Assembly (NCBI GenBank): GCA_030490835.1
Contig: CM059971.1
Location: forward strand, 122,172,564 to 122,236,563
Reading direction: 5' to 3'
DNA length: 64,000 bases
Source: Annona cherimola
Taxonomy: Eukaryota > Streptophyta > Magnoliopsida > Magnoliales > Annonaceae
The notes beneath the pieces were generated by a model. The model saw only the letters and a program-made list of their open reading frames with translations. It had not been told where the DNA came from and ran no database searches. This document shows positions 25,326 to 38,900 of the stretch, in pieces. A program made the position numbers and the translations under genes. How positions within the stretch are numbered: position 1 is the stretch's first letter; each line of letters begins with the position of its first letter.

Positions 25326-28300
25326 GTAACTCAAACTTACATGTACATATATGTTACAGACTGGAGGCATGCGTGCCTCTTTTATTTTAAAATATTTTTT
25401 CAAATTTAAATTATTTATTCTGTTTATCTATTTATTTATGACTTCAAAAATTATATATTGAAAAATTCTATATAATATACATTTTTTGAAAATTAATAAT
25501 TATATTCACTTTCAACAATAATTTTTGGTAATAAAATAAAACAAACTGTATTAAACAAAATAAATAGTTCAGATTTTCGAAAATTATTTCAAATAAAAAA
25601 AATACAAAGCTGAACTGCTGAAGGCATATCGATGCATTGAATCATTGCCCCCTTACTTTCCTTATTATTTTCCTTCCGGATTCTTCTGACTTCTTTCACT
25701 ACCTTTTTATCCGTCAGTAAGTAAACAAGGAATAAGTTAATTAATTTCTATATATCCATAAGCATTTTGCAATTAGTTTGTTTTTGGTGTATCAAAAATA
25801 TTAAAGTAATTTGATTCTATTTGAATCAGCGTAGGGAGGTTCGTTGGCATGCATGCATGCAGCAGTAAGGGGGTAAGCAAAATAGAATAATTTTCACGCT
25901 ATTTATGGTTTGGATAGTCAGAGATTTTAATTGGACAGGTACTCTAGAAATCTTTCGTGTGTGCTACACTAGTTAAGCTATAAGAAAAACATTATTTAGC
26001 ATGCGACTAAACATTCCAGACCGTGGGTCAAGACTTCTAATCACCTTTTGAGGTAGGAGTAGTAGAAACATAGGGAGCACGGGGGAACTCCAAATTAGAA
26101 ATTCTCAAGTCATCATGAAATATTTCGACTGTGGATCCAATTGTCATTGACACTTGAAAGGAAGCAAGGTGGTCATTGACAGTGGAGGTGGTGTGGTTTC
26201 CTACATCTAGCCAAACATTGGGTGAGGGTGGCCATGGCATGAAAAAGCAAGAAAAAGGAAGGTGTGTGCAATGCAGATATCTAGGATCTAACAGTTGTCC
26301 GTAGAAACAGATGCATAACATATGGCTAAGCAGCCTAAGCTATAAGCTCTGTGCTCGAAATGATGCTGCAGTGCTGCTTCCAGCGTCAAGGTACGAATCA
26401 ACCATGGAATGACATAACTCAATCAAGAGGGGCCGATGCGCGGATATCCGTGCTGTTCATCGGGCTGAGGGTCTATTAGTGTGTGGTGGACATACATCAG
26501 TTTTTTTTTTTTTTTTTCAATTGTACAGATTACATTGTAAAACACGGAAAAGAAACCAGCAACGCTCCCAGCCTCATTCACTCTACTAAAAAACATAAGT
26601 GGATGTAGAGGGAGCCCTATCATTACAAACATTGTTATCAAAATTAAAACAAAAGGCCTTTTTTATACAATCAGGAGGTTCGTTCCCCCTGAGAAACACT
26701 CTTTATCAACACAATTGACAACCCATTTTGCCAAATTGTGGGCACATTGATTTCCCATTTTAATATGCATGATACAAATAGATTTGTTCAAATTTGACAG
26801 CTTAGGGTGATCGGATATGACCGAGAAAAATGTTACCATGTTTTCATATATGAAAGATGATGGGTTTGTTTTTTAATATTGAAATAAAAAAATCTTATTA
26901 AAAATTGAAAAAATAATATATTTTAAAGTGAAAATTAATTTTTATTTTTTTTTGCAAATGTAAAAATCTCATTCCTCTCACATTCGCTCAGTTAACAAGC
27001 CCGAAGAAAGAGAGGAAGAGAGCGCTAAGGGTGCCAGCCAGCTACAGCTAGCTAGTTAGATAGATATACATACAGAGTAATGGTACGGTAAGATTTCCCA
27101 AGGGCAGAGGATTTTTTTATTCCCATCCCATCTATTCAAAGTGAAATCACGAATTCCATCAGATCGAACCAATACATGCGTCTTGCATGCTTGGAATTGG
27201 CTGCCCCGGCCCTCCTGCCTTTCTGCATGCCCACGTTAACTAAAGAACCTTTTACTACCTGGGGAAGGTTAGATGCTTTCTCTCTCTCCGTCTCTCACAG
27301 CTATATGCCCCACGTCCTTCAACCTCTTCTTATTCATATATATCCCCCCCATCACAGCCTCCTCCGCACCCCATCCCACCCCACCCCACCCCCCTTTATC
27401 TTTTCCCCTCTCCTTTTTCTTCTTCCTGCTTATATATTCTCTATCAAAATCGTTATATCTTCTAAAAAATAGACATGCCACTAGTAGCGTACGTCTAGAT
27501 TTTGCTCAAGACCTCGCAGTCTCTCCATTTATGGATGGTATTCATGCTTGGCGATATATATATATTCGTCTGACTGGCTTGCTAGCTAGCTAGGTTCAAT
27601 GTCGTTTCTCGATGGAGAAAACGCGCCATGGTATTAGTTTCGCTTCCATGCATCTTCTTTGGATTGGCAGCTCGGTCTTGTGCAAAATCTAGCAGGTGGC
27701 ATGCATGCACCAAAACGCGTTCCCTCATAAACTAAAGCTAGCTACAAAGTACAAAACAAATGTCTTGAAAGGTGCGTAACTAAGTATATGCGCGTCCTCT
27801 TTATGAGCTAGGATACTTATATACAACTATTTTGTTCATTTTCTAATTAAGTATAATCCCTTATTAACTTAAGCATTAAAAAACCTTGATTCCTCATTTT
27901 GCAGGTCAAAGGATTCAAAATCTTGACGCTTTGGTGCCAAGTTAAAAGTGAATTTTCCATTGCTTCCGAATTTGAGCAAGTAGTATACAAATAATACAAT
28001 CATACATATAGATACGTTTTTGTGTGTGTGTGTGTATACACGTGCATATACACACACATAGCCATCTTGAATGGAAGTCAGCACACGCTAATTAATAAGC
28101 AGTCGAAACTGATAATGTTTATGATTGATGACTCCTATCATGTCTTATATATATATAAACAGGTAAGCTAGACAAGACTTCTACAAAAATAACTTGACGA
28201 TTCCACCACCTATTTGGAACTTGTTTCTCAAGTGCTGCATCTGCGCATCATTATATATATAACATTTTTTTTATAAAAACATTATCCCGAATATATTTAT

Positions 28301-29241
28301 TTGATTCTTCTTAAAAAAATACATTTATTTTTTTGATAGGTAAAAAAAAATACATTTTTTAATATATCAAGTTTCTAACATTTTTGAGATACGTATACGT
28401 TTTTTTGAAAATTTCAATATCAGAATATTTTTTAGTCATTTTAAACGTGTGGAACCTGCGGTCATTGTTTTAGTCAAAACATGCTACTATTCCACGCTCG
28501 ATATCATGCATGCATGGTCACCATTTTCATTTAACATAACTTTAGAACTTTAAGTCCATATTGCCAACCCGGCCGGCAAAAGGTGAGTCATTCTGCTTTC
28601 CCGGGTGTCCTCCATTTCAAACGATCAAGACCATCAAAACAAGCTGATCATGGCTGGCTTTTAGGAGCAACCACCCTAAGACACATCTAGCAGGTGAGGA
28701 TATTTTTGCACTCGATTCAGTTCTTTTAAAATAATGTGAATGGTAGTATTTGCACATAATTACATAGTATGAATAATTATATATTACATATATAACTAGC
28801 TAATGGTAGTAGTTTGCAGCATAGAATTATCTAATAAGAAGTCTCCATTTTCAAATGAAATTCTAGGCTAATAAGCCATTGGTTGGTTGCTTGGTTGCTT
28901 GGTTGCTTTCGTTTCTACTTTGTAGTTGTTTGGTTCTCTACTTTTCTCGCGACCATCGATTTCTGTTTCTGCAGCACAGGAAACGAGACGCTCTAGCTAG
29001 GTCGGATCTATCTTTCTCGAAAAATGGCAAACGTAAAGTCCTGCTCTCCGGGATCTGAAGCACGTCCAAAGCCAATCTGAGCCGTTCACTAATGCAATTA
29101 GATTGCCGGATGAAGCTCATATTCATTAGGTACCACTTCTACAATTTTGATGTAAAGACCGTCTTGTTCCTATCCGCATCTGGCTCCGATTGTACAGCGT
29201 TTCGTAGAAATTCTGATAGTTGTCTGTACTAGATTGTTCTC

Positions 29242-29587
29242 TCTCTAAGAAACAACACAAACGTGTCACGGCTTGTTGTAAGCTGAATATTAGTTACTCT
29301 TCTAATTTTCTAATAAGATTCACTAATCTTGTTTTCTAACTGCTTTGCGTGGGATAAATTTTAGGCTTCTAGCCCTGTTTTGTTAATGAGAAGAAATTCA
29401 TTTTACTACTCCCCTCTCTAAGAAACAACAAAAACATGTCACGGCTTGTTGCAAGCAAAATATTAGTTCTCTTCTAATTTTCTAATAAGATACGCTAATC
29501 TTGTTTTCTAACTGCTTTGTGTGGGATAAGTTTTAGGCTTCTAATCCTGATTTGTTAATGAGAAGAAAATCATTTTACTACTCCCTC
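29242..29587. repeat. 173-bp tandem duplication
   Basis: TCTCTAAGAAACAAC at 29242 and 29415; the two units align almost end to end with scattered substitutions, just downstream of the CALS8 stop. Confidence 0.9.
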
Positions 29588-29643
29588 CAATTGATCTTTC
29601 TTTTCATTTATTTTGGCTAGCTGAAATTTGTAGATTCGTTTTG

Positions 29644-29797
29644 TCCTCATTGTTATCTATAATTTCAGTTAAAGGGCATTTCTATTTTTTATTTATCCAT
29701 TTTATTTTCAGTCATTGTCCTCATTCATTGTTGTCTATGATTTTAGTTAAAAGGCATTTCTATTTTTTATTGATTCATTTTATTTTCAATCGTTGCC
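29644..29797. repeat. Tandem duplication of about 74 bp
   Basis: TCCTCATTG.T.TCTATGATTTTAGTTAAA-type units start at 29644 and 29718 and share GGCATTTCTATTTTTTATT. Confidence 0.75.
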
Positions 29798-29991
29798 TTT
29801 GACTGTGCAAAATCATTTCTTATTTTCCCTATTTCTACGATATCTTTTCTCTACTTTTTTCTTGTCTTTTTCGTGATTCCGAAATAATCTAGACATTTGC
29901 AGGATGGTGCTTATATGCTTGCGTAAAGCCATGTGACACTATGGGTGTACAAATATACAAGAATTAACATTTCCCACCTTTGGATTTAGAG

Positions 29992-32900
29992 TCATATCTC
30001 CTTATGTTTTCTTCCAAGAATCATTTCAACATGTAGGTGCTTGTTAAATGCTGGATTGAAAAGCAAGCGAGTTTGGAAATCTGGCATGAAGGGTAGCCAT
30101 GACAAAACAGACAGTGGTACAAAGAGTAGAAGACCCATTCCACAGTCATAAGCTTTAGAAAGGACGCGAACGGAGTCCCATGATCCGTACTTCTCAATCA
30201 TGGGCCTCAAAGCTTGTGCAATCTGCAAAAGAAAGAAAAAAAAAAAAAGGAACAAGATCAATAAGATCATTGTGTTTTGCATTGAAAATTTTCATTTGTA
30301 CTTTTTCTTTCAGAACTTACCAACAGCAAACCCCATCCGGTGGGCAGAAATGCTAGAGAACATACAAACAAGTCTGCCATTGACAATTTGCAGACTGCGA
30401 ACAAGGTGATTAAAATAGAAAATGCTCCCAAGAAAAGAACTGCTTTGAAAAGTCTGAACAGGAGATGAAACTCTGCACTCAATAACTCTCGCCCCAGTTC
30501 TAGTGCCTGCATCACGTTGAAGTTCACTAATGAATAAATAGAGGGTAGTACTAGTGCCAAATACTCAGTCCATGAGCTTGCATAATGCTTACAAGAAGAT
30601 TCTACAATGACATGCATGCTTTTTTGGATGTTTGGCGTGATGACTGAGGGGATAGGAGTGTCTGAAGTGGAGCTAATTTTTTTACTGGGCTGCCACTCAG
30701 GCGCAAGAGCAGAAGCCAGACTCTGCATTTGCGTGAGTCTTGTGGCATGGATTATGTCGAACTTTTGAGCTGAAGTCAGATTTTTTAGTCCAAGGATCAA
30801 TTTGCTTCCACTGTCTAAATAGTTGCCTTCATGCAATCAAGAACAATCACATTGGCATACCAAAACCAATGGTGCAATCTAAAGCAGCATATTTGTGATC
30901 ACTTGGAAGTCCATCAAATTTCAAATACATGCATCCCTGTAGAATTCCTCTCAGGAACTAAAAATTTGATGGCAAAAGCTGATAACCATCAAGGGTTGCT
31001 GCTTTCAACAATTTATTCAGTAGCTCAGTGTTGTTCATGTGCACAAGGCTAATTAAGCATGCAGCTAGTTCATAGATATAATTAGTATCTTATGTAGTAG
31101 CATGTAATGGTACTTTACCTTGACAAATAGGAGGATAGAGCCAATGACAACCCAGGACAGAATGTAAACCATAACAGTTTTATTTTCCTGAGATATGTCA
31201 AGGTGATAAACTAGTCCATATTGATAAATAAAAAACCGAATGGACAGAAGTACTTCAGCAATCCTGCCCCCCCAGCCTGAATGCCTCAAATGGGTCTGCT
31301 CTTCATTCCACCAAGATTCCCAGCTTCTGTCTGGCTGAATGCCTATTCCACCTTGATGCTTTATCCACTTATTCCAATCCTTCCAGTCCTCGACAACCTT
31401 GTGCCATTCAAAGCCAGAAGGATTAAATAGAAATGGGGCAAACAGCCAAGTTCCAACCATGAACCAGATGGAGAATGTAGCCAGCACACTTATAATGCCA
31501 TTGCGGTGACGAAATGAATGATAGATAATTAAGAGAAACATCAATTCAAATCCTTTTACAAAGTGGCTGCGTGAATATAATCTGTAATTCTCAGTAAAGC
31601 TTGCATGGAATACAACGAACTTCCGGCCAGTAGGTCTGTACTTAGCTCCACCATGGAGCATTGTTCGACCATAATAGTGGAATTTTGTTCCAAGAGAGAA
31701 TGTGAAGAAAACTGCCGATAATTGCATTTGCATGAGGATAAAATCATTGAATGCTGTACGAAAACCTTTCTCTAGTCCAATTTCCATCAACATTGGTAAG
31801 CCTGTTAGAAGTCCAAGCTGGATGAATGACTGTGAGGCGAGTGCCGTCTCCAAGGATTTTATGTTATGCGTTCCAGCTACATTGAGAATTGTCCTTTCCA
31901 ATCCACTAAGAATCAGGTATAGTTGCCCATAGAGGAAAACATAAATACCAATCATGGATATCTGCAGTATTTTGGCAAAAGAAACATTATCAGATAGAAA
32001 GATTGAACCTCAGGAAAAGAGACTACATGTGTGGTTATTCAACCTATCATGTTTTCTCACATTCTGTTTGCTTGATGTTCCCTCCAACCCTTGGTAGGTG
32101 GATGTAGGTGATGAGTTCAACAGATGAGATTCATGGAAACGGATTTTAGGGTTGACAATTTGGAGGTATCCAATATAGAATTCCAAATTGCAAAATGCAA
32201 ATTGAGAGATTCCACCTTTCCAAAGAACATTGGGGAACTCGAAAACAGTGTGAATATGAATGAGCCCTCCAGTTATTCTGAAGTTCCAAACAAAAATTCA
32301 GCATCATCTCAGTGCCTCTTTCATGAGTAATGCTAATATCCAAGTATATTGAAAGTTTTTTGCAAATGTTAAATGAATACCAGAGTATTGGAGTAAAATC
32401 CAAGAGTCGTGAAGTAACAGGATAGCATCCGGAAAAAATCGAAACAGCGTCCAAGTCGGTATATGTCACGGCTAAGAGTTTGCTCACTGTTTCCATTGGC
32501 TACTTTAGCCTCAAACTTCGTAATCTGGTTTAGACCAACATCCCGACCTTTGCCAACTTGCATGTACTCACGGTAAGTTATATGCCCCTGTCGCAATGTG
32601 GAATTAAATCCTGCATGAAGGGGAAAATAATGTCATGCAAGCACCTAGTTAAGAACATCTGACCACAGAGTAGAAAATCAAACTGATTTCTTCTACCTGC
32701 AAATACATCCTCACTTAGGTTGATTGTTTTTGATGCTTTGCTTATGCCACCTCTTGTTAAGTGAAACACCCGATCAAATAAATCTGGATGACCGTAATGG
32801 AATCGCACCCTGAAAATGAGAAAACATGAGAGAGAAACAAAAGAAACAGAATGCGATATAAAAATGGAAAGTGGCAGCAGGAAATTATGATGGTGGTGAA

Positions 32901-35900
32901 GTAAAACCAGAGAAACATGCACACAGGGTAGTGGGGTGGCATGGGGGAGAGGTATATGCGGGAATGCCTATAGATTGTCTATCCAAATGAAATAATCGGC
33001 CCAAAATTTTACAAATTCAAAAGGCTATAAACATGCACAATTATGTAGCTCCATGTTAGGTAGGAAACATTCCAACTTTCAGGTCTTGAGCTTAAGCGAA
33101 GATTATAAGTTCCAACTAGAAAAGAAAGGAAAAAAAAAAAAAAAAGTTCTTGCCTGAGAGGATCCGCAAGAAGCCTTTGTCCAATGGTGACAAAACTAGT
33201 CTCTTGATAAGACATGAAACCAGCCAGTGACGAAACACTGCAAGGACCATGCACAATGTAAGAGGAGCCTAATACTGTAAGTTGAAGACTAATGTGTCTA
33301 TCAAACCCTTTCCTCTACTCCTATTTGTGCATGGGTGCTGAGCCATCTTCTGGTAGATCTCTGGCAGTTTAATCTTACCTTCCAGTGAATATGTGTTCCC
33401 TAAGACCAAGAATGGTTGGTGGGCGCTCTCCCCCATGCGTAACAAATTCTTGCAGAATATTCCTCATTTTGAAAGCTTCTTCCATGTAGTTGTCCTGCAG
33501 CCAAAATGTGTAAATAGAAGCCAAGGTGCTTAGCATTTTAAGAATAAGATTCCGAACTTGCCTGATTCATATCTATTGTTTGAAGGACGTCACCACGTGT
33601 AAAAATTATGGCATGATTTTGGTTTTCAGGCTTTCCTTCACCAATAATTGGTGGGCCAGGGAGCTTGACACGGTATATCTCCTGCAGAAGTTGACAGCTG
33701 ATAGATGTAACAGGCTAAAAGCAATACTGGAAATTCAGCTTCACATAATAACATTATTTTATGACATAAATTATAGTGGTGCTTAGATGATTTAAGCATT
33801 CAGCTTGGTAGAGAAAAGCTTCCTCAAATACATTATGTTTCTACTTTATGAAGTGCAAGGCTTAAACAAAGAAGCCAGAATTACAGAACTTTTTGCTCTG
33901 CTCAGCCATCAATACACATCTCTATCAAAGTGCCATAAATACGATCTCCGACAAAGAATCTCTAGATCTGCCATCTAGAAAAGAACAACAAAATATATTC
34001 TACTTTGAGATCCTGTATGCATCAAAATTAGTGATTTGATCGGTGATTCATGAATCTACAATCTTATATCTGTGACTGTCACAAAATTTTTAGAACTTCC
34101 AATATTGAAAATTTGAAGAGAATTGTAGCTTGTTTAACCAGTTTTCATCACCTCAAAAAAATGATGGAATACATGATGCTACAGTTTTATAGTGTACGTC
34201 ACTGAGCTACACAAGTGGACCTTAATTCTGATTTGGTGTTCATGTTTGATTTCTGAGTGAAACAATCAATAAAAGGAGGCAAAAGTGCATAAAAGACAAT
34301 AAGCTTCATGATCCTTCATGCAAAATCAACTCCCAACTACTAAAGGGTATATATATGAATGTGATGGCAATGATGATGAAGCTTATGCAAAATTCAAGTA
34401 TTCAACCATTGGACCACTTTTTATCAGTCCATTTCACATTCTCGGTTCTCAAGAGTCCAAGTTCAAGTTTGTTTATCATCTTACATTTACATCTCCAGTG
34501 TTTATCCACATTCCAGTCATGAGACTGATTCACATATAATTTTGCTGCCCAAGAGTTATATGGAAGTACCTCCTTAGCAACTGGTGCGCTGTTGATAAAA
34601 CTGTACAGGGTTGGATAAAATGGTTTCTTATCAACATATTTGACTGATATGTCTGAAGAACACATTACCTGTTCCAGACGATCCACTGCTTTAATCAAAA
34701 CAGAAGAATACTCCTTTCTAGTCTTATCCACAGTTAAATCTTCTTTCTCCTCAATGTAAGCAACTCGTAGGGATGGATACCTTCCACCAATATCTTAAAT
34801 CAGTCAAACTTACAGCAATAGAACAAAAAGAACGATAAGGAAGGTAATTTTCTGGAAACTTACTTTATCATCAATTCCAAAATATCAGCAGCACATTGCT
34901 CTCTTGAAGCTTTTTGTTTTGCAAACATTTGACAAGAAATAACATATGTGAATTTCATATCTGCCAAAGCATCCAGCTTTGCTGATAATGGATGCTGACT
35001 ATTTTTCTTGTCATGCTCCCTTTCAGCGCCCTTGTAACCTTCAAGAAGATCTGGTTGGATGTGATCAAAGAATGTCATAGAGCTTGTGAGGTGACTATTT
35101 ATAGCTCAAGACGATTAACTAGTCTTTGAAAAGTGTTCTGACCAATACTCTTAGGAATATCCACTCCCAATGGCAATTTGTTAAATAAAAATTGCTATCA
35201 GAAAGATGATACTGAATGCAGAAAATTCTCTGTGCACTGAATCTTCAACTAGATATATATCAAACCATGACTCACTTTCATTTTCAGCCATGTCGAGAAA
35301 GGCCTGCAGTTTTAATGCCTTCCTGTAATACATCATTCCTCTCACTGTTAAATGAAAAAATTAGAAGTTTCGTCAGCAGGGGAAAAAGCATTGCAAAATT
35401 CATCCAGCCCATCATCTATGTTCAATACAATAAACTTCTATCTTCTCACTTTACCTGTTCGGCTTAGAGTTTGTCCACGATAAGAAGCCCAGTCTCGAAG
35501 CTTATAGATGAATTCATTCAATTTCTTCATCCCCATTCGTTCCAAGCACTTTTTCCATTCATCTAAAGTGGAAAAAAAAGTGGGGGAAGAAAAAGCGAAG
35601 TTAAGGGACTCAGAATTCATTTGTGATTTCATACACAAAGCACAACGAATGTAAACTATAAAAGAAGTCATGCAGTGAAGTGAAGTTCATATGTGTTTGC
35701 TTATAGACATTCATACTGCTAAAACAAGCACTTATCTTCTTACATTACCTGTTCGGCTAAGAGATTGTCCACGATAAGATTCCCAGTTTTGAAGTTCATT
35801 GATGGCATTGTCCAAATTTTCACACCCCATTCGTTCCAAGAAGTTTCTCCATTCATCTAAAGGGATAAGAGAAAGGTTAGATGCTCACAGCTGATTCATC

Positions 35901-35919
35901 TCTAAAGCATAATCCATTG

Positions 35920-35950
<31 letters not shown>

Positions 35951-38900
35951 AACTCATTGGTAGTAACCTGGATATATGGTTTCCATATAAACAATAATCG
36001 GAACCCAATTTTGAGTTGAATCAAGTTCCTCTTGTGAGAAGGCAACTTCTTCTGTGAAGTATGGAGTCATCACACTAGGAACAATATAAGTGAGCAGCAT
36101 GAGAACATCTCTTTAGCAAAGAAAAATAGATGAAGGAAAAAAACAAATTAACATCCAAGTTGAACATGAAAATTGAGAATAGAACATCAACACATACTTC
36201 CTGAGCTCATATGCTCAAGTATTCAAGTACAAGGATTGAAGTATACGTTAAGAAAATGTTTTGATGGATAGCAGGAATTTGAGGTTTGCTTACAATCTAA
36301 CTCTATACTAGCACTACAGAGTTGATGCTTTAACATATCCTCCAACAGGTCAATGAAATAGTGTCCTAAAGGCTTCTGCCTAAAGACACTGATGAAATGG
36401 GAATCTGATGGATAATAACAGGCCATACATCATCTCCCATTCTCAACAGCGTGAAGTCACATGTAATTTGTTTTTCCCTTAGCAAGAATGGCAGTTTCTG
36501 TAGCTTCATATCGTCCACTGAACCCATTCCATTAAGCTCGTATTCATTTGCTTCATTTTGTTTGATTTTTTCTTCAAAAATTAACAAACATCAAAATATT
36601 TTCTGTTTCAATTGTCCTCATTTGAACTGTATTTTGCACCAATATCGAGGTATCATGTGGCAGTTCTCCTTTAGGCTCTATTAATTATTTTCATAGAAAA
36701 AGAATCTCAGGGCATAAGACTTGGTTTGACACTAAAGGAGAATTCACAACAATACAAAAGGAATGCAGTACGTGCTAACGTAGATAAATTGGTGGATTGA
36801 AAGGAACTGATTATACACGCGGGTGCACTTAGCTACCCATTTTTTTTAATTTCTTTTGAAAAAATTTTTACACAACTGTTAATCTAAGTATATTTAACAT
36901 GTGTATCAATTTTTACCATTTTTTGATTTTTTTGATATAAAAATGGTAAAAATCACTTAGATTAACACTCTTATGAAAAAAGTTTCAAAAAAAATTTTAA
37001 AAATGGGTTAAATGCACCCGAGTGCACCGAGCCTAAGTGCACCCGGGTGCAACAAATCAATTCCTATGGATTGAAGGTACAAAAAATATAACTATCAAAC
37101 AAATAATTAAAGTAACAGTAATCTCCATTACAAAATCATCAAGAATAATGGAATAATTGATACCGTGTAATCAATGTGATGTATGGGCCAGGAATTTTCT
37201 GCAAAAGGGATACATGGATCCATTCTATTATGGATGCGACCAAGATGTAGCCTAAGGCTTGGAATAAGGGTGAAAATCGGGGCGGATAAGGATGTGCCCA
37301 ACCTTAACCCTACATTTAAAAATCTTGTTTAACCTTACTTTTTATATCATATCAGGACAAGGTCGGTCTGACCCTCACCTTTCTTTAAGAGGTCTCGGGA
37401 CAAACTTCAGGTTGGTTTCGAGTCAGTATCAGGGACAACGGGTCGGGTTTAAAAAGCATGTCAAAGTTTTAAAATTTATATGCATATCATATAGACTTAT
37501 ATTTATAATAATTTTAAAGGTTAAATAATTCAATATTTTACTATTTAGCGAGTAAAACACAATTCTCATAATAAAACATTAGTAAAAAATTTTAAATAGT
37601 TTCGTTTTAACTTAACCTTGATAAATATGTGTGTCAACCTTAAAAGTACATTGACGTAAATTTTGAATTACAATTAAAATTGGAAAATTGGAAAATAATA
37701 ATATTCATTCTTGTAAGATATAAACAACATAGATAATATATTGTATTTCATTAATAAATATGTGAATGAGATAACTTGAACCACATATATGCAATTAAAA
37801 AATAAAAATTTATCATTATAAATAAGTTATAAAGTTCAACATACATCAACATAAATAATATTTACATTAATAAGTCATAATGAAACATATTTATCCAACA
37901 AAACAACATTAACATAAGTAAGTCACATAATTTATAAAAAAAATTATACCTTGCGGGTTAGGGTGGGTCGGGTCGAGGTGGGACATGGTCGTCCCGCCAC
38001 GCCCCTTGGAATTGAAACACAGGTCTAAAATCCTGACCCGTCCCACCCCACCAGGTCAAAATCCTTGCCCTAACCCTCTGTAAAATCGAGACGAGGTTAG
38101 GCGGGTCATGGGTCAACCTGGCCCTATTTTCACCCCTAGCTTGGAACAACCATTAGGTTTTTCCAGAACTAACATCTAATGCACCAATTACCAATTAACA
38201 GACATACTACAAAAATAGATCTTTCTAGAACTCAAGATTTTGATCCTGATTTTTTAAGGCTTTGACTTTGAATGTGACGGTTAATACATGAATCCAATGG
38301 ATGGAGTTGATGGACTATTAAAATTTTTCCCCATGAATGGAAGGGTGGTAGTAGTATATTTCAAAACATTGCTACAGTTAACATACTCCAAAATTACATC
38401 ATGGTCTCTCTTTTTAATTCCATTTTGTTATCACAACTGGAGATTATACTATTGTGATTGAGAAAAAAAATTGGTAGAAGGGCGATGCTAACCTAAATGA
38501 CAACATGTCTTGTACTCTGGGAGCAGTAGGCATATCCATAAATAGAGAAGTTGCAAAGAAGGAAATGCGACGCCGGGCTTCTAAGTTCTTGGGTATGTCC
38601 AGAGCTGATTCTTTGGCAGTAAGCAACAAAAGCAAACGCTTCATCTGACAAGCGAAAATAAAACCAATTAGCCTTATACTTGTGCCACTAGCTTGCTATG
38701 TCTTTTGCCTTGGATTGAGATGCAAAGAATGTTGGCCATCAACCCATCCATATCCATACCTTTTGCTTCAGTTGGACAGTGTTTCGTAGAGGGAACCGTA
38801 TAGCATTGTTTCCACCTAATGATCCAAATAGCTCTGGTTCTGGTGTTGCAAACAAAATTGTTGAATCCTTTGTTGGTTGCAACTGCAGAATCAGATCAAA

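Larger units (their letters stand above)
23536..29991. other. Gene-poor spacer, PPR 5' side to CALS8 3' end
   Basis: Probable PPR 5' flank at the left, with a 65-bp tandem duplication (23827-23956) and a GA run (24031-24057). The rest is AT-rich with a foldback element (24927-25325), long T runs, a C/T-rich stretch (27275-27430) and 74- and 173-bp duplications near 29.2-29.8 kb. I found no protein family, tRNA or familiar miRNA. The C/T-rich, then CTAGCTAGC-rich stretch at about 27.0-27.8 kb could be the leader of a non-coding transcript, but nothing proves it. Confidence 0.5.
29992..35856 (-). other. CALS8: CALS8 exons 30-42 (catalytic core and C-terminal membrane block)
   Basis: In transcript order: 35856-35749, 35562-35455 (duplicate of the previous), 35344-35276, 35050-34864, 34780-34669, 33681-33562, 33494-33379, 33237-33154, 32809-32697, 32610-32381, 31961-31119, 30506-30321, 30222-29992. 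Donors after 33562 and after 33154 read CAG/GCAAG, i.e. GC-AG introns; all other donors are GT. Exon 40 (843 bp) is the longest and carries much of the C-terminal membrane region. The protein ends GRKHKEI. Confidence 0.87.

Noticed and set aside
26423..26641. Possible retroelement 3' end (frame ending in a lysine run)
   Set aside because: The lysine run is only the translated T16 stretch. There is some likeness to a SINE or LINE tail, but no head, box motifs or target duplication could be found.
26670..26705. Likeness to a sulfate-responsive miRNA on the minus strand
   Set aside because: GTGTTT and GGGGGAAC occur, but four extra bases separate them and no matching hairpin arm lies nearby.
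27010..27800. C/T-rich leader and CTAGCTAGC repeats resembling a primary miRNA transcript
   Set aside because: No known miRNA or stable hairpin was recognised, so it is left as an unassigned stretch.
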